Of a stretch of DNA of 64,000 nt, positions 48,013 through 59,750 are shown piece after piece. The stretch spans positions 84,938,237-85,002,236 of the forward strand of contig JACSVZ010000001.1 in assembly GCA_014706295.1 (NCBI GenBank). Reading direction: 5' to 3'. How positions within the stretch are numbered: the stretch's first letter is position 1; every line of letters begins with the position of its first letter. The translations under genes were made by a program, and so were the position numbers. This DNA comes from Lycocorax pyrrhopterus obiensis (lineage: Eukaryota > Chordata > Aves > Passeriformes > Paradisaeidae). The notes under the pieces are model-generated. The model was not told the origin of the DNA and ran no database searches. It saw only the letters and a list, made by a program, of their open reading frames with translations.

Positions 48013-51000
48013 CTTTTATAGCTTATTTTTAAAAACGGTTTTGTTTCTTTTATGAAATGCTGGAAAATGAAAAAACCCTACTGTACAGAGGCCTCTGCAG
48101 GTGCAGCTTTGTAGATGCAGACACAAATGAGAAGTTTTCTGCTCTTTGATTACTGCTGCCAGTCAAGCCAATATTCACTACAGGCTTCAAAATGTGGAGG
48201 CAATTAAGTAAAAGGACAAAACCATATCTGCAAATTTCAGCAGAGGCTCCTTCAAAGTTCAGCATGGAGAAGAAGGGCCCTGCTCACGACTGCACACCTG
48301 CCTGTGCCAAGAGCAGACTTTGCAAGTTCTTGGCACTTCAGCTCCAGCTGAATCTATTGATGGATGCTGCTTTTCTGAGTCCAATTTCCAAGGCAGAGGG
48401 AATGAAAGGAAGGCAACAGGCTTATTTTAAACTTGACATTTCAGCAGAGCAAAGCTATAGAATAATTGGAAAGACTTGCAACAAGCATATAACATTTATC
48501 CATACATTTTGACCAAAGAATTACTGGTTGATCTAGCACTAGATTGAGAAGTTGAGCACAAACGAATATAGAAATAGTACAGCTAGATGAATGAACTTGG
48601 ATGTTCCTAGGGCATACTATTTTTTCCTAGAAAAGCTGAAAGATCTCTACCTTAATTAAATTTTCAGATGTTCCCAAATGAACAGCAGTTACCAGACAGT
48701 GAGAGAGAACAAAAGGAGAAAATGGGGTTTCTTCTTAATCTTATTGTGTATTCTGCACAGGCATTTGATAAATGAAGCTGAATCTTAAATGACATAACAT
48801 ATAATCATGTTTATTTTAATTAAAAATAAAGAAATAAACAAGCCAGACACAGAAAAAATAAACCCTAACATTATTTGTTTCATTTTAAGCCACTCCCTAG
48901 GACTAGGACAGGACTATTGGGTAACACAGAAACACAGAGCACACACACATGCACAAGAGTCCCCCATACTACTCAAATAATAACTCTAAAAGTGCAGTAT
49001 GGTGCAGACCTTGTGGCAATGGAAATTGATTTACTGAGCTGTGGACAGGACGGGCTCAGCATGACTTTGAAACTTAGGATAAAACTTTGTCAACTGGAAA
49101 AAAGCAAAAGTCAGGCAGTAATACTCATGTAAAATTAACTCTCATAGAATAAAGTAATATACTGTGATTAGGAGCATGGGAATGAGACTTTACAGGATGA
49201 CAGGAAATGCTGCATAAATGCTAGTGAAAGTCATTTAATATATACAAAATTGCAATTCTGTAAGTATTTGACAACAATGAAAATCCTGGAGAGGAAATAT
49301 TTGCCAGAGTTGTTAACAGCACTGCAGTTACAGAGGAAAAGACAAAACAAAGCCTGGCTAGATGTTTTCTTCACAAAACAGCCAGGAAATTTAATTTTAA
49401 AAAGAGTACAGTATATGAAACCACAGGATTAGTTTCCCCAGGATCACTGTTCCAATATCTCTACCAGGAGGCTGTAAAAGAGGGATTACTCTGCTTAGGA
49501 AGCTCTTTTGATGGGTGACACACTTCTAGTCAAAAAGAATTATTATGCCCTCACTATTCTTTCCCTACCTGGACTGCTGACTCATTGTCCAGTGCTACAG
49601 AACCTGTGCAGTGAGTGACAGACACTATTGTATCCAAACTCTTAGTGACTTGTCCCAGAAGTAGCATTTTTCACCTACCTCATGCTCACACGATTAGGTC
49701 AGATAACACTCCAGCATTTTTGCCCTTCCAAAAACGTAAAGCAGCCATAAAGACATCTTGACTGGCTGATTAATTTGAATTTAGAGCTGGTTTTCTTTGT
49801 TAGTGTCATTAAGTAGACAAATCTTAGCTATGAACCAAGAAAAGCTGGCCCGCTTTGTACTGATGCAAATGATGACTTGAGTTACAAGGTTGAACAGGGT
49901 CTGATACCTGCTTGGAACAAAATGGAGGACTCAATGATATTTGCTATTATATATACAGGTGTGGAATTATGTGTATGAAGAGATTTATGACCCTTGCTAC
50001 ACCAGCAATCCTTGGGCAAGATTTTTGAAGGCACATAAATAAGCCAGCAATGTGGCTAGTGGGATTTACCAAAGGACATGCAAACTGTAAGAATTCAAAT
50101 TCCACCAAAAGTCAGTGTGTGCAAAAATATTTTATAGATTGTAGGAGGTTCCCTCCTGACAATATGAGTTCCTAAACATCTTTGTCATCTGCACTGAAGC
50201 CCCACGAGGCTGTGAGACAACATATACCACACCATGGTTTCTTGTAAGGCAGAAACATCTGGAAGCTGTAAATATGTAAGATTTCAAGTCTTTGGTCCAC
50301 AAATCCACCTGAGTCAAGATGAAATTAGTGGCACCTAGGGACCCATGTATTTTTATACATCTGGCCTAAAAATTTAATGCCAAAGTTCTCTGTCATAACA
50401 AAGTTTATCAAAGTTTTTAGTTTGTTTCTCTGTGTGTGAAGTATCAGGTAGGTTAGTTAATAACTGCAGATGCTGTGTTTGGTTTAGGGATCCTGTGTGG
50501 AATTCAGTCTGAACTAGGCTGAGTAGAGTCACATCATAACAGCTGCCAGATGCTCATGGAGTGCAAGATGGCTTCTACACAATGAAGTAGAGAACAGCTG
50601 CCTGAGGGGGCACAATGCAATCAGAGATTACACTTTTCAGATGAGAGGCAGAATGGAAACAGTGATCTATTGGTTTGGCCTGGAGTGAACTTCATAAAGG
50701 ATCTGGGTCTGTGCCTTACCCAAGCAAATTAACCTTTTCCCGAATATTTAATCTGAGATTTTTATCATCTGCTTTCTAAGGGCTTCCAGAAAGGCAAATT
50801 AATAGGATTATGCCAATTTCTGAACTTGGTCAAGCCTCATCATTGCTGATAGCTCATTACAAAGTGGAGTTTCATAAGCAGACAGTGTTCTCTGTAGTGC
50901 AACCATCTTTTCTGAGCCTTTCTAGAGGCAATCAGCATCCTGGGCGTATAAAAGTACAGATTACTTCCAATGTGAATCTGATGTAAAAGCAGGGCCTTTC

Positions 51001-52524
51001 AGGAGACATAGAAATAACAAATGATTACAGAATGCTCCAAGAAGCAATGGGATATGCCTAGTGCTAGCAGTGCGTCTACTCCTAGCTAGAGGACCATTAG
51101 CATTCATGAAAGGCTGAATCAGAAAGAATAAAGCATCATCTCAGATGTAAATGACACTGCTCAAAATCTTTTTTACTGAACTTGTGTTTGGGTAACCTCA
51201 TTACAACTTTGCAAACTGTTGACTCAACACAGTTTCTCCAGTTTAACAGGTTCAGGGTCAAAGCCATATGCTCTGACAAGGGTGAGATATGAAAAACACT
51301 CCCTGTGACATGGTACAGAAGCACAAATCTGTCTAATGCAATTTGAAGACAGGCACTGCCAGGCAGTGATGATCAGCTGGCAAACAACTCTGTCTCAGGA
51401 CACACAAGACAGAAAGTGTGCAAAAGTCAACATATGCCAAATAGAACCATCTTTCTTCCACTAACAGGCTTTAATTATTGAATACAATGGAAAACTGTGG
51501 CAATGCAAGGCACTACTGCGTGGTAGCTATGGGATGTGCTGACATTTAAAATAGCAGCTAATAGTGTTCTCAGTTGCTTTGAGGAGAAACTAAACAGATG
51601 AATCAAATTTTCCCACATGCAAATTTCCTCAGGGAGGTTCAACATCTCTTGAGGAAGATGCTGGCACAAGCTTCGTTGTATATTGTTTCATTCTGTGGTG
51701 AATGCACTGCACAGAGAGAATGTGAGCACAATATATTACTGAAGGACATTTGAAGAATGAGAGCATAGCCACTTTGACTTACAATGTACACAGGGATGCA
51801 TTCAGAATTATAAATACAAGACTAATAGGCTCACTGAAGATAGGGATGGCTGAAGGGAAGAAAAAGCAATCACAGAAAGCAAAATTCAATAGCAGAGCAG
51901 AAGTCTAGTAACTGGTTTGAAAGGAGCTTTGCATCTCTGTGGGGCATGATATGTGAGTGGAATGTCTTCAATCAGAAAGTCCTTTAAGATAATTAAAGCA
52001 TTTTCACACTTTTAAGGTTCTCTAAATGACTGAAAATGTCAAGGTTGCACCCATTTGAAGCATCCATAACAACACACACACAGATGCAAAATAAAAAGAA
52101 ATTATCAAATCCCTGATGCTGCCAAATGTTGAATATTTGGTGAGAAGAGCACAGTGCATACCACGGGAGCAGATCACATCAGTATGAACTGATACAAGTG
52201 CAGGCTGCAGAGTTATCTAAGCTGAGTAATTCTGCACTCAGGGAAGTTGATCCACATTTATCTACCATAAGAGGAGAAAAGAATTTGTTCCTCTATCTCC
52301 AGTTACAACCAGAGAGTGAAAATACCAGCTCAAAGATGCATTGAAAGAATATATCCATAGCCTACACAGGCACAGAGGTAAAACCTGACATCTGTATCTA
52401 TATCAACACGTAGGGCTGACTTTGAGGTTACTCTCACTCTCCTCAGACATGGCTTTCTCCAAAAATTAACCTTCTCACAGACACAAAAAATTCTCCAAAA
52501 GTGTTTCTAGAGATAAAAATTTCT
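48013..52524. other. Long unassigned stretch free of CR1
   Basis: About 4.5 kb of AT-rich, unique-looking DNA. The 106-codon plus-strand frame at 48192-48512 shows no familiar motif. Nothing else identified. Confidence 0.5.
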
Positions 52525-52668
52525 TACTTGCTGGCAAGCACCACAACACTGCCTGTGGGAGGCAGTTATCACAGTCCCTATTTCACAATTAGGGAAACTG
52601 AGGCACGTATTTCAATGATTCAGCAGTCTGAAAGCTTGTGGCAGAATCCAGTCTGATACACAGGGACA
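52525..52668 (-). mobile_element. MIR-type SINE relic, antisense
   Basis: Plus-strand 'tatttcacaattagggaaac tgaggcacgtatttcaatg' is the reverse complement of the MIR hallmark 'gtgcctcagtttcccta..tgtaaaat'. On the minus strand it continues into 'aactgcctcccacaggcagt gttgtggtgcttg', like the MIR 'tacctacctcacagggttgttgtgaggatta' block, and back into 'ggattctgccacaagctt'. One of the clearer MIR relics here. Confidence 0.65.
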
Positions 52669-54719
52669 GGCAGAAGCAAGAATCTACAGATTTACTGCAT
52701 GCATCCAATTCTTTATGATATGGATTCATACATATGTAGGAGACAGCCTGGCTCCTTCTCATGACTGTGAACGTTCCAGCTACTCAGTACAGACTGTGAC
52801 AAACGGTAACGTTGACTTGAAGGAGTCTTGTGAGGAGGCAACATTCAATTCATTTCTTTCTGCAGTTGCAAACAACTTGTGTTACGCTGGGGAAAATCCA
52901 GTGCACCTTCCGAATGCATTTTACCCATCGCAAAAAGTAACAACTCTGAAGTGATGTATTAAAAGCAAGCCAGAGTATAAGCCAGAATGATTTACACAAA
53001 GAACTCTGTCACAAGCAAATGCAGGACTTGGGCTTTCACTTATCTTGTGCCTAACTAAGATGGATTTTTCTCTGAAGGGCTGGATATAAGGATTTGTAGC
53101 AGGAATAACAATGTATAAAATATAGTCTGGTTCCCATCCTTGTCCGCCCTCCTGTTGGGGAGGGACAACCTACACTCCTACTCTTTTTTTTGTCATTGAC
53201 CTTCATCATTTGTTCAAAGCTCCTAGACATGCAGCAGCCCAGTCAAATAGGAGCTGCAATGACCCAAAGACCTTCTCAGGAGGTCTCATAGTATTCACAG
53301 GAGACAGCTCCCATTCAGACTCTTTGAGAAAGGAAACTGGCATTTCTGAAGCTCAGCCAGTTTCTGGTGATATCCAAAGCAGATTATGAAACATACCAAT
53401 CTATAGGGATCCCCAAAATAACTTAACCATCATAGTATTTGTGCATTTTTAATAAATGTTTTCACTGAGAAAGAATCAGCCCTCCCAAACCAAGGAGTTT
53501 ATGGGTCTTGTATCACTGGTTTTGGCAGCATCTGCAGTCAGACAAGGGGGTATATTCAATATCTCTGGAATGCTATTAAATGCCAAGGAAATCACATAAC
53601 AGTATCCAAGACATTCTCAGTAGTTTTCCTATCCTAGCTCTCCTTTACATTGAGCTGAGCTGCAAGAATGGAATCCTTAATGTGTCTCCCATGTTAAAAG
53701 AAAGACAGGAGGGAAGACAAGAGGAGTGTCTCAGAGGAGAGGAATACAGTATTGCCATTTGAAACAGTCAATGTGGAACAATTATAATGAAAATTCTGAA
53801 TATTTTTGAACACTTGATAAAACAGAATATGTGTTATTGGCCCACCTTTCAAATGGGACTCAGGTCCCTGCAGGGAAGCACTTCTGTAGTGTAGTGTTCA
53901 ACCCCTTAAAAAGAGGTTATTTCTTCCCACTGATAATAAAAGAACCCTCAGACAGACAGCTCAGAGTAGGTCACCGTGGACCTCTAAAATCTGGATTGCT
54001 GAAGCTCACCTTGCCATTATAACTTCCAAATACATCAGTTATCAGTAAAACTCATAATGTGACTGGGTGATACTATTCTCCTGCACTATCCATCATTATT
54101 CCACCCTATCCAAAGGCAGTTAGATCACTTACACACACATATATAGAAAATCTCTCTTCATTCTCAGTCTTTACTTTGCAAAACTGTGCCTCCTTTCATA
54201 TAAAAACAAGAAAAAATCTGAAAAAGACAAATCTAACCCGAGATGCTATGTACAATCATTCTCATGGCCTCCTCTCACTTATGCATTTCCTTTTCTCCTC
54301 CTCTTCTCAAGGATATTCCTCTTCAAAATTTTAATCGTATTACTTTTCTCTCCTTTTCACCCTTTTTTTCCTTTTTTTTTTGCCCATGTTTTCTTCTGCT
54401 CCTCAGTGGGCTGATTTTGAATTCAATTTCCTCAGGCCACTGCCTTTACATTTTTGCCCTGTTTTCATCTTTGAGCTCTTCCTCCGCCCTTCCTTCTGTG
54501 ATTTCCCAGAACCCTTCATCGACACTCTGAGAATATTTCCCCAGGAATCTCTCCCAATCTTATTCCTGCCTTTTGCTGTTACATAGGAAAAGAAAGCTTG
54601 TAAGGCTTCATTATCCCAAATCTATGATGGTATCTAAACTATTTAGTTACCAGCCCAACTGGTCTCAGTGACCTGCATACCTCTGCACCATTTAGATGTT
54701 TATACTAAGCTTATTCAAC
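52669..54719. other. Unassigned DNA
   Basis: No repeat family or gene recognised. The segment 54250-54580 is pyrimidine-rich on the plus strand, which gives a long but compositionally trivial Ser/Phe/Leu frame (95 codons). Confidence 0.5.
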
Positions 54720-54812
54720 ATAGATTCGTAGAACGGTTTGGGAGGGAATGTCCTAGTCCCAGCCCCCCTGCCATGGGCAGGGGCACCTTTCACTAGCCCA
54801 GGCTGCTTAAAT
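54720..54812 (-). mobile_element. CR1 LINE 3' end, short antisense copy
   Basis: Plus-strand ATAGATTCGTAGAACGGTTT, then GTCCTAGTCCCAGCCCCCCT, GCCATGGGCAGGGGCACCTT and TCACTAGCCCAGGCTGCTTA: the antisense CR1 terminus. The copy stops after about 90 bp, so it is a very short 5'-truncated insertion or is broken. Confidence 0.92.
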
Positions 54813-56376
54813 ATAAAATATATACCTACATGGATGGAGACACTGAATCAGAGAGAAGGTAATATTCATTAAGTCAAAGAGCTATTGAATAGCCAGTGTA
54901 CTGCAGGAGATTAATGCTTGGTCTAAGACATTAAGACACTTCATTTTAGCTGAATGACTGAAATATATTGAATGAGTATGAGAAGAAAAGAAGTACATGT
55001 GTTGAGGGTAAAGATTAAGCCCATTCACATCCTTTGAGGGACTTGCTAAAGATCAGCTAATGCTTTCTGGGAGGAATAGGCTTCCTTTGATGCATGTAAA
55101 CCTGAAATGTAAGACATGCACAGGTAAAAGAATTCCTCAGAAGGTGTGCATCAGGAAAGCATTTAGAGCCACTCTGCAAGATAAAGGCAGACAGAGACCT
55201 CTCTGATTTAGTCTAGCTGTAAGAACAGGTTTTAATTTCTTCACTTCTGTTCGTAAAAACATTTCTATATAGTCCATTGGTCTTAAGTAGCCAGTTTCAT
55301 TTTCACATTACCAAAGAGCATTCTTCTCCCAAGGAGAACCCGAGTAACCTGGGGCACTGGGACATCTTTAGTGCTGTAGGAAAGAAACAAGTACCTTAAA
55401 ACTATATTGTAAGCAGAAAGGCTCTTTGACACGTAAAAAGACAATAACAGAGCACAGCTAAAACAGAAGAGTCTTGTATGAACTTTGTAATACCGTCCCT
55501 ATAGACTCTTTGCATCACAAGCCTCCTCTAACACCATGCATCCCAATCCTATTTTAAGACTCTTTCCAAACTCCCATGACTTTCTAGCAAAGCCTGGATG
55601 AGCCACTGAAGTCTTCATGTCACTCTTCCCACTGCACACAGATGATTATTCTTGATTAGTCAGAATGTGACCCTTTTCTTGCACAGACCAAATCCTCTGC
55701 AAAGAGCAGTGAAGTCCCTCCACAACGACAGTCAGCTACATCTAGAAATACAGAGTACGAGGAGTGCCCAGCTGTGTGCTTGATTCACACTCACGTCTAT
55801 CAACCCACTTTGAGCAGAAATTCAGCTAGGAAACCAGTAAAGATAGAGATGTACCTACATGGAGGTACATACAGAAAACACCAGCCTTACACTTCAGAAA
55901 AGAATTTAAGTCAACAAGAAGAGACCAGAGAAGACTGTTCCACTTTCTTTGGCCTCTAAGGAAAACATTTTGATGTCCCATACCTTCAGTAATTCAGAAT
56001 CCAAATGAGATCAAACTTTACCCTCAGTGTTGATGGCAGCATGTTTAGGATGATAGAATCATTCTCAAGAATACATGTTTTCCATTAGATTAAAAGCAGT
56101 TGTTTCTCCTTGAGAGGAAGATAAGGCTTGGCAGTTATTAAACTTGCGGTAAGAAAAACAGAAAAGGACACAGCACCAAGAGAGCAAAATATTTTCTTCA
56201 GGTATAATGGGCATTAAATTAGAAGTTTAATGATCCAGTGTAATAATTCCCTGAATTCAAGAAAGGCATGTGGTATCCAGCTGGCCAAGAGCAATTTTGA
56301 CAACGTGCCACCACAAATGTAGACTCTCATTTAATGTCTATGAAACCAGACCAAAACACGAACACAAATTTCACAC
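54813..56376. other. Unassigned DNA
   Basis: Nothing identified except a hairpin at 55849-55870, with arms ATGTACCT / AGGTACAT and loop ACATGG. Confidence 0.5.
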
Positions 56377-56557
56377 CAGTCAAGTGCAAAACACTTATTT
56401 GGTTTCAGGTCCTTGAGCTGATCTTTCACATGTTGCAGCTGACAATCAGATGCCTTTCCAGCTGTCAAAACAGAGGTCACCCTTATTCTCTGCTTGATCT
56501 GGTCCTGAGTCAATGACCACTGAGAGGCTGAAACTTCATCCAATTTCTGAATTTCTG
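56377..56557 (-). CDS. Candidate internal exon, product unrecognised
   Basis: On the minus strand a good acceptor (CAGTTCATTTACAG|CAG, with a second AG three bases on) is followed by an open frame, GAA ATT CAG AAA..., that stays open past the end of the proposed exon. A possible donor is ACTG|GTGTGA at 56377; it is weak. The translation is hydrophilic and helix-prone (Glu, Lys, Gln, Leu spacing, residues 1-55), like a coiled-coil segment. No family recognised. The intron phase needed on entry is 1, which does not match the phase 2 exit of the candidate at 57205-57401, so they are not joined. Confidence 0.18.
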
Positions 56558-57204
56558 CTGTAAATGAACTGTAACTGAGATTTAGTAATTGGGAGGAGAA
56601 GGCCTTTTACCTCAACAGAGAAGGAAAATGCACTTGCCCTACAAAAACTGCCATTTGATTAAATCAATAAAACTACTGCAGAAGAAACTTCCAGATTGGT
56701 GAATGTATGGAGACCACCAAGTCACAGATTATATCTGCATTTTTTGTGATTTTTGTGTGTGATTTTTTAACAGATTCCTAATCTATAAAAAGTGGATGTA
56801 AATCTCCCATGGCATGTGTTCTGGCTGTTCATACTGAAAACACAAAGTAACTATAAAGGATACCTTTTTTGGTTGCTCATAATGCCTTGCCACCTGAGAG
56901 GACTCTTGCCCCCTCAAGAGTCAGATGTCCCTATTAATCTTCTCAGACTGTAACTTTCAATTTGTTCTCTTCACTTTCAGAGAGCTGAAAAAGAAAAGAA
57001 AGGAATATCAGCTCTTGTGCTTCATGATAATAGCTTTCACAAAGCTATCTTCCTTACACCGTGTTACAGCCTTTCCTTCATTTAATAAATTCATGACAAT
57101 TGGCAGACACAAACAACTTCGTGCTTCAGTACAATTAAAAAATAAAAGCAGTAACACTGTTTATAATGAAAATATTGTGCAACTTAGTAAAAGAGTGTAC
57201 TTAC
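56558..57204. other. Interval between two candidate minus-strand exons
   Basis: Contains other acceptor-like sites on the minus strand (TTTGTGTTTTCAG|TATGAAC near 56838 and TTTCTTCTGCAG|TAG near 56677), but no open frame that would link the neighbouring candidates. Confidence 0.35.
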
Positions 57205-57401
57205 CAGGAGCTTAAGTTTGTAGAGGGAGAAATGTCTTTGATCTCTGTGACATTTGTAGATGGAGAAATGTCTTTGATCCCTGGGCCAGGTGGATGAGAC
57301 TGGCTAATCTTTTGGGCATCCAAGGACATGACATGCAAGAGCCGCTGGCAATGAAGTGTGGGAGGTGGTTCCATGTCTGGTTGCTTTCTTTTTGAAGCTA
57401 T
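57205..57401 (-). CDS. Candidate internal exon with an in-frame 12-residue repeat
   Basis: On the minus strand TCTCTCCATTTTCAAG|ATAGCTTC is a good acceptor, and CTCCTG|GTAAGT at 57204-57205 is a near-consensus donor. The 197 bases between are open in one frame (phase 0 in, phase 2 out). The translation starts basic (residues 3-7), then shows Pro-rich and Leu/His parts, and ends with two copies of an I-K-D-I-S-P-S-T-N unit, 12 residues apart. The other two frames have stops inside. Upstream of the acceptor the frame closes (TGA TAA), as expected at an exon edge. No family recognised; lncRNA exon or chance cannot be excluded. Confidence 0.25.
57217..57283. repeat. 36-bp tandem duplication (about two copies)
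   Basis: TTTGTAGAGGGAGAAATGTC... at 57217 recurs 36 bp later as TTTGTAGATGGAGAAATGTC... at 57253, with only two visible mismatches over about 31 bp. The period is a multiple of three and lies inside the candidate exon at 57205-57401. Confidence 0.9.
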
Positions 57402-59350
57402 CTTGAAAATGGAGAGATTTCTTTTGCTTTTTTATCACCATCTTGCAAAAGGCACAGATGCAACTTTTGGCATGATTTCCCTTTCAGGGTATTGTTCCAT
57501 TAATGTAAGTATGAATTTTGGACGTATTTTCTTTCTCCTCTCCTGTCTTTTAGGCTTACTTAATCTAACTAATTCCCAGAAGCAGACAAGAGGAATGAAA
57601 GGAAGAGCAATACTGCCTCTTATTTTCCAGGATCTTTCTATTCTGCGTTTCTGTGCTCATTCTCCAGGTTTCTCCATGAAACCAGTGTTTCAGCTAAAGA
57701 CAGGTTATTTAAAAACAGAGACACTTAGATGATATATCTCCAAATGACATGTTGAGTGTTAGAACCAACTGACCACAGAGAAAAATTTTCCCCCTCTCAC
57801 TTGATAGGTCTGTGTTTACCAAATATAATGTATTGAGTACAGGCATACAGGGGAAGACAAGCCTGAAGAAAAAAAGCAATGAAATAAACACTATGCATAG
57901 AAAACATCCACAGATGTACAGATGAGATTGTTGTTACCAAGCTTCTACAGAATAATCCACTTGCTACCTACACGGTGAGCACAGCATCACAATTAGGGTT
58001 TCACTAACAAGTCCAGTTTGGGGAGGATCCTCTTTAAGTGAACACGCTCCCTAGCTCCCACTCAGGCAGCATGGCAGAGACGCAGGCATCTATGCCAAAT
58101 TAATTTATTTTCAGTTTTAATGTTGACATTCCCCATGAACTATATCCAGAATGTTTGTGTATTCAGGCGATTCAGAGCTAAACTCATGGAAAATTTCATT
58201 TGTAGCAGAGCTGCAAGTAAAAGAACACAAATAGGGTTGAGAGCAGGTAAGAAGCAGTTGCCCTGGCCAGGAGGTCAGCAAACAGCCTCTGACTCTTGAG
58301 AAGTGGACTTAGGCAAACACACTGAGCTGCCTATTCCATCTCATGGGTTAACAGTTCAAGGACAGCAGAATATTTTCCTTGGTTGAAAGGATGTCTGCTG
58401 GCACAGGAAGGAATCTAACTCAGAGTAGTTTTCTGAAGAACAAGCTCCAGGGGTTCCCCATGACACAGTTTTCAGGTGTAAAAGGAACAGCAGCAACAGA
58501 GCAGAGACTGACTTTGCACTGTCCCCTTAGTGCACGGTCAGTGCTTCCAAACCACACCGAAAATAGTTGTGTGCTACTGCAGCTGTCCTAGAATTTCATT
58601 TTTCAACACTCAAACTAATTATTAACTTCCATGAGAAAGATACAGCCCTTTGGCATATTTATAAGCCTAAATTTATTTGGATCTTATGAAAACAGGTCCA
58701 AACACCACTATGCCCACCTTTCTGTGTGTCTTCTTTAGAGCCCACCTCTGCTGGATTGTCCACCTCTTCTTACATTATACTATAAGCTCCTTTAGCTATA
58801 GCCAAGGAAAAATGCTTTCACTATCATTTGGGTGATCAGCATCCTTTTCAAGCTTGATTTAAGACTTAATCAATTAAAACTCAGTGCAAGCCAATGATAT
58901 TAGAACTACAGAGATTCCTGTGAAAATTTTAGGAGTGTGTTCTTCCAGGAAGTTTGGGTATCTCTGATATGTAGCCAGTAAAACAAAGCAGAAAAAGATA
59001 CAAATTTACACCTATTTCAAAAAATGTTGTACACGAGTCGAGCATTGTTGCATTTTATTTCACTTGGAGAGACAGTAGAGCAGTTGACAGAATTCAGTTA
59101 AGTTGGATTAATTAACCCAGAGAGAAGGAGATGATTGAAAATTCAAATTTCAGAACGTAGCCAGAATGGAAACCTGTGCCAGTCACTTGGTATCTTGGTC
59201 AGTACCACGCACCGAAAACAAGTGGATACACACGTCTCCATTCCCCCAAACAGGAAACTGTTAGCCAGCTACTACCTAGTCCAGAGATATATATAAAATG
59301 CCTTTATGTTTTCCCATAAGTATTCAGAAAAGAAACTGAAATCTACAAAC
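57402..59350. other. Unassigned DNA
   Basis: No repeat or gene recognised. The 124-codon plus-strand frame at 57358-57732 overlaps the candidate minus-strand exon and is Phe/Leu-rich; it was not called. Confidence 0.45.
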
Positions 59351-59604
59351 TGAAAGAGGGGAAATTTAGGTTAGATAATAGGAGGAAGATTTTTACTGTG
59401 AGGGTGGTGAGGCACTGGAGCAGGTTGGCCAGGGAGGCTGTAGATGCCCCAACAATGGCAGTGTTCAAAGCCAGGTTGGATAAGGCCTTGAGCAACTTTT
59501 GGTCTAGCAGAAGTTGTCTCTGCCCATGGCAGGGGGCGTTGGAACTAGACGGTCCTTAAGGTCCCTTTCAAACCCTTAATATTCTATGATTCTGTGATTC
59601 TGTG
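59351..59604 (+). mobile_element. CR1 LINE 3' end
   Basis: CTGAAAGAGGGGAAATTTAG, GTTAGATAATAGGAGGAAGA, GTGAGGGTGGTGAGGCACTG, GAGCAGGTTGGCCAGGGAGG, then CAGTGTTCAAAGCCAGGTTG, GATAAGGCCTTGAGCAACTT, CTGCCCATGGCAGGGGGCG and the octamer-type tail ATTCTATGATTCTGTGATTC. Well preserved, sense orientation. Confidence 0.95.
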
Positions 59605-59750
59605 GCCAGAGTACCAAGCCTGTCAGAGTTGAAAGAATGTCTGGATGCTGCTCCTAGTCATATGGTTTCCTTTAGGAAGTCCTGTGAGGAGCAGGGCATT
59701 GGACTCGACAATCCTTACAGGTCCCTTCCAGTCTGATATATTCTATGATT
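59605..59750 (+). mobile_element. Second CR1 LINE 3' end, different subfamily, abutting the first
   Basis: Ends GTCCTGTGAGGAGCAGGGCA, TTGGACTCGACAATCCTTAC, AGGTCCCTTCCAGTCTGATA, TATTCTATGATT. The 'gaggagcaggg..ttggactcgatgatcctt' ending is a CR1 subfamily distinct from the copy directly upstream. The upstream part of this copy (59605-59670) is degraded. Confidence 0.88.
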
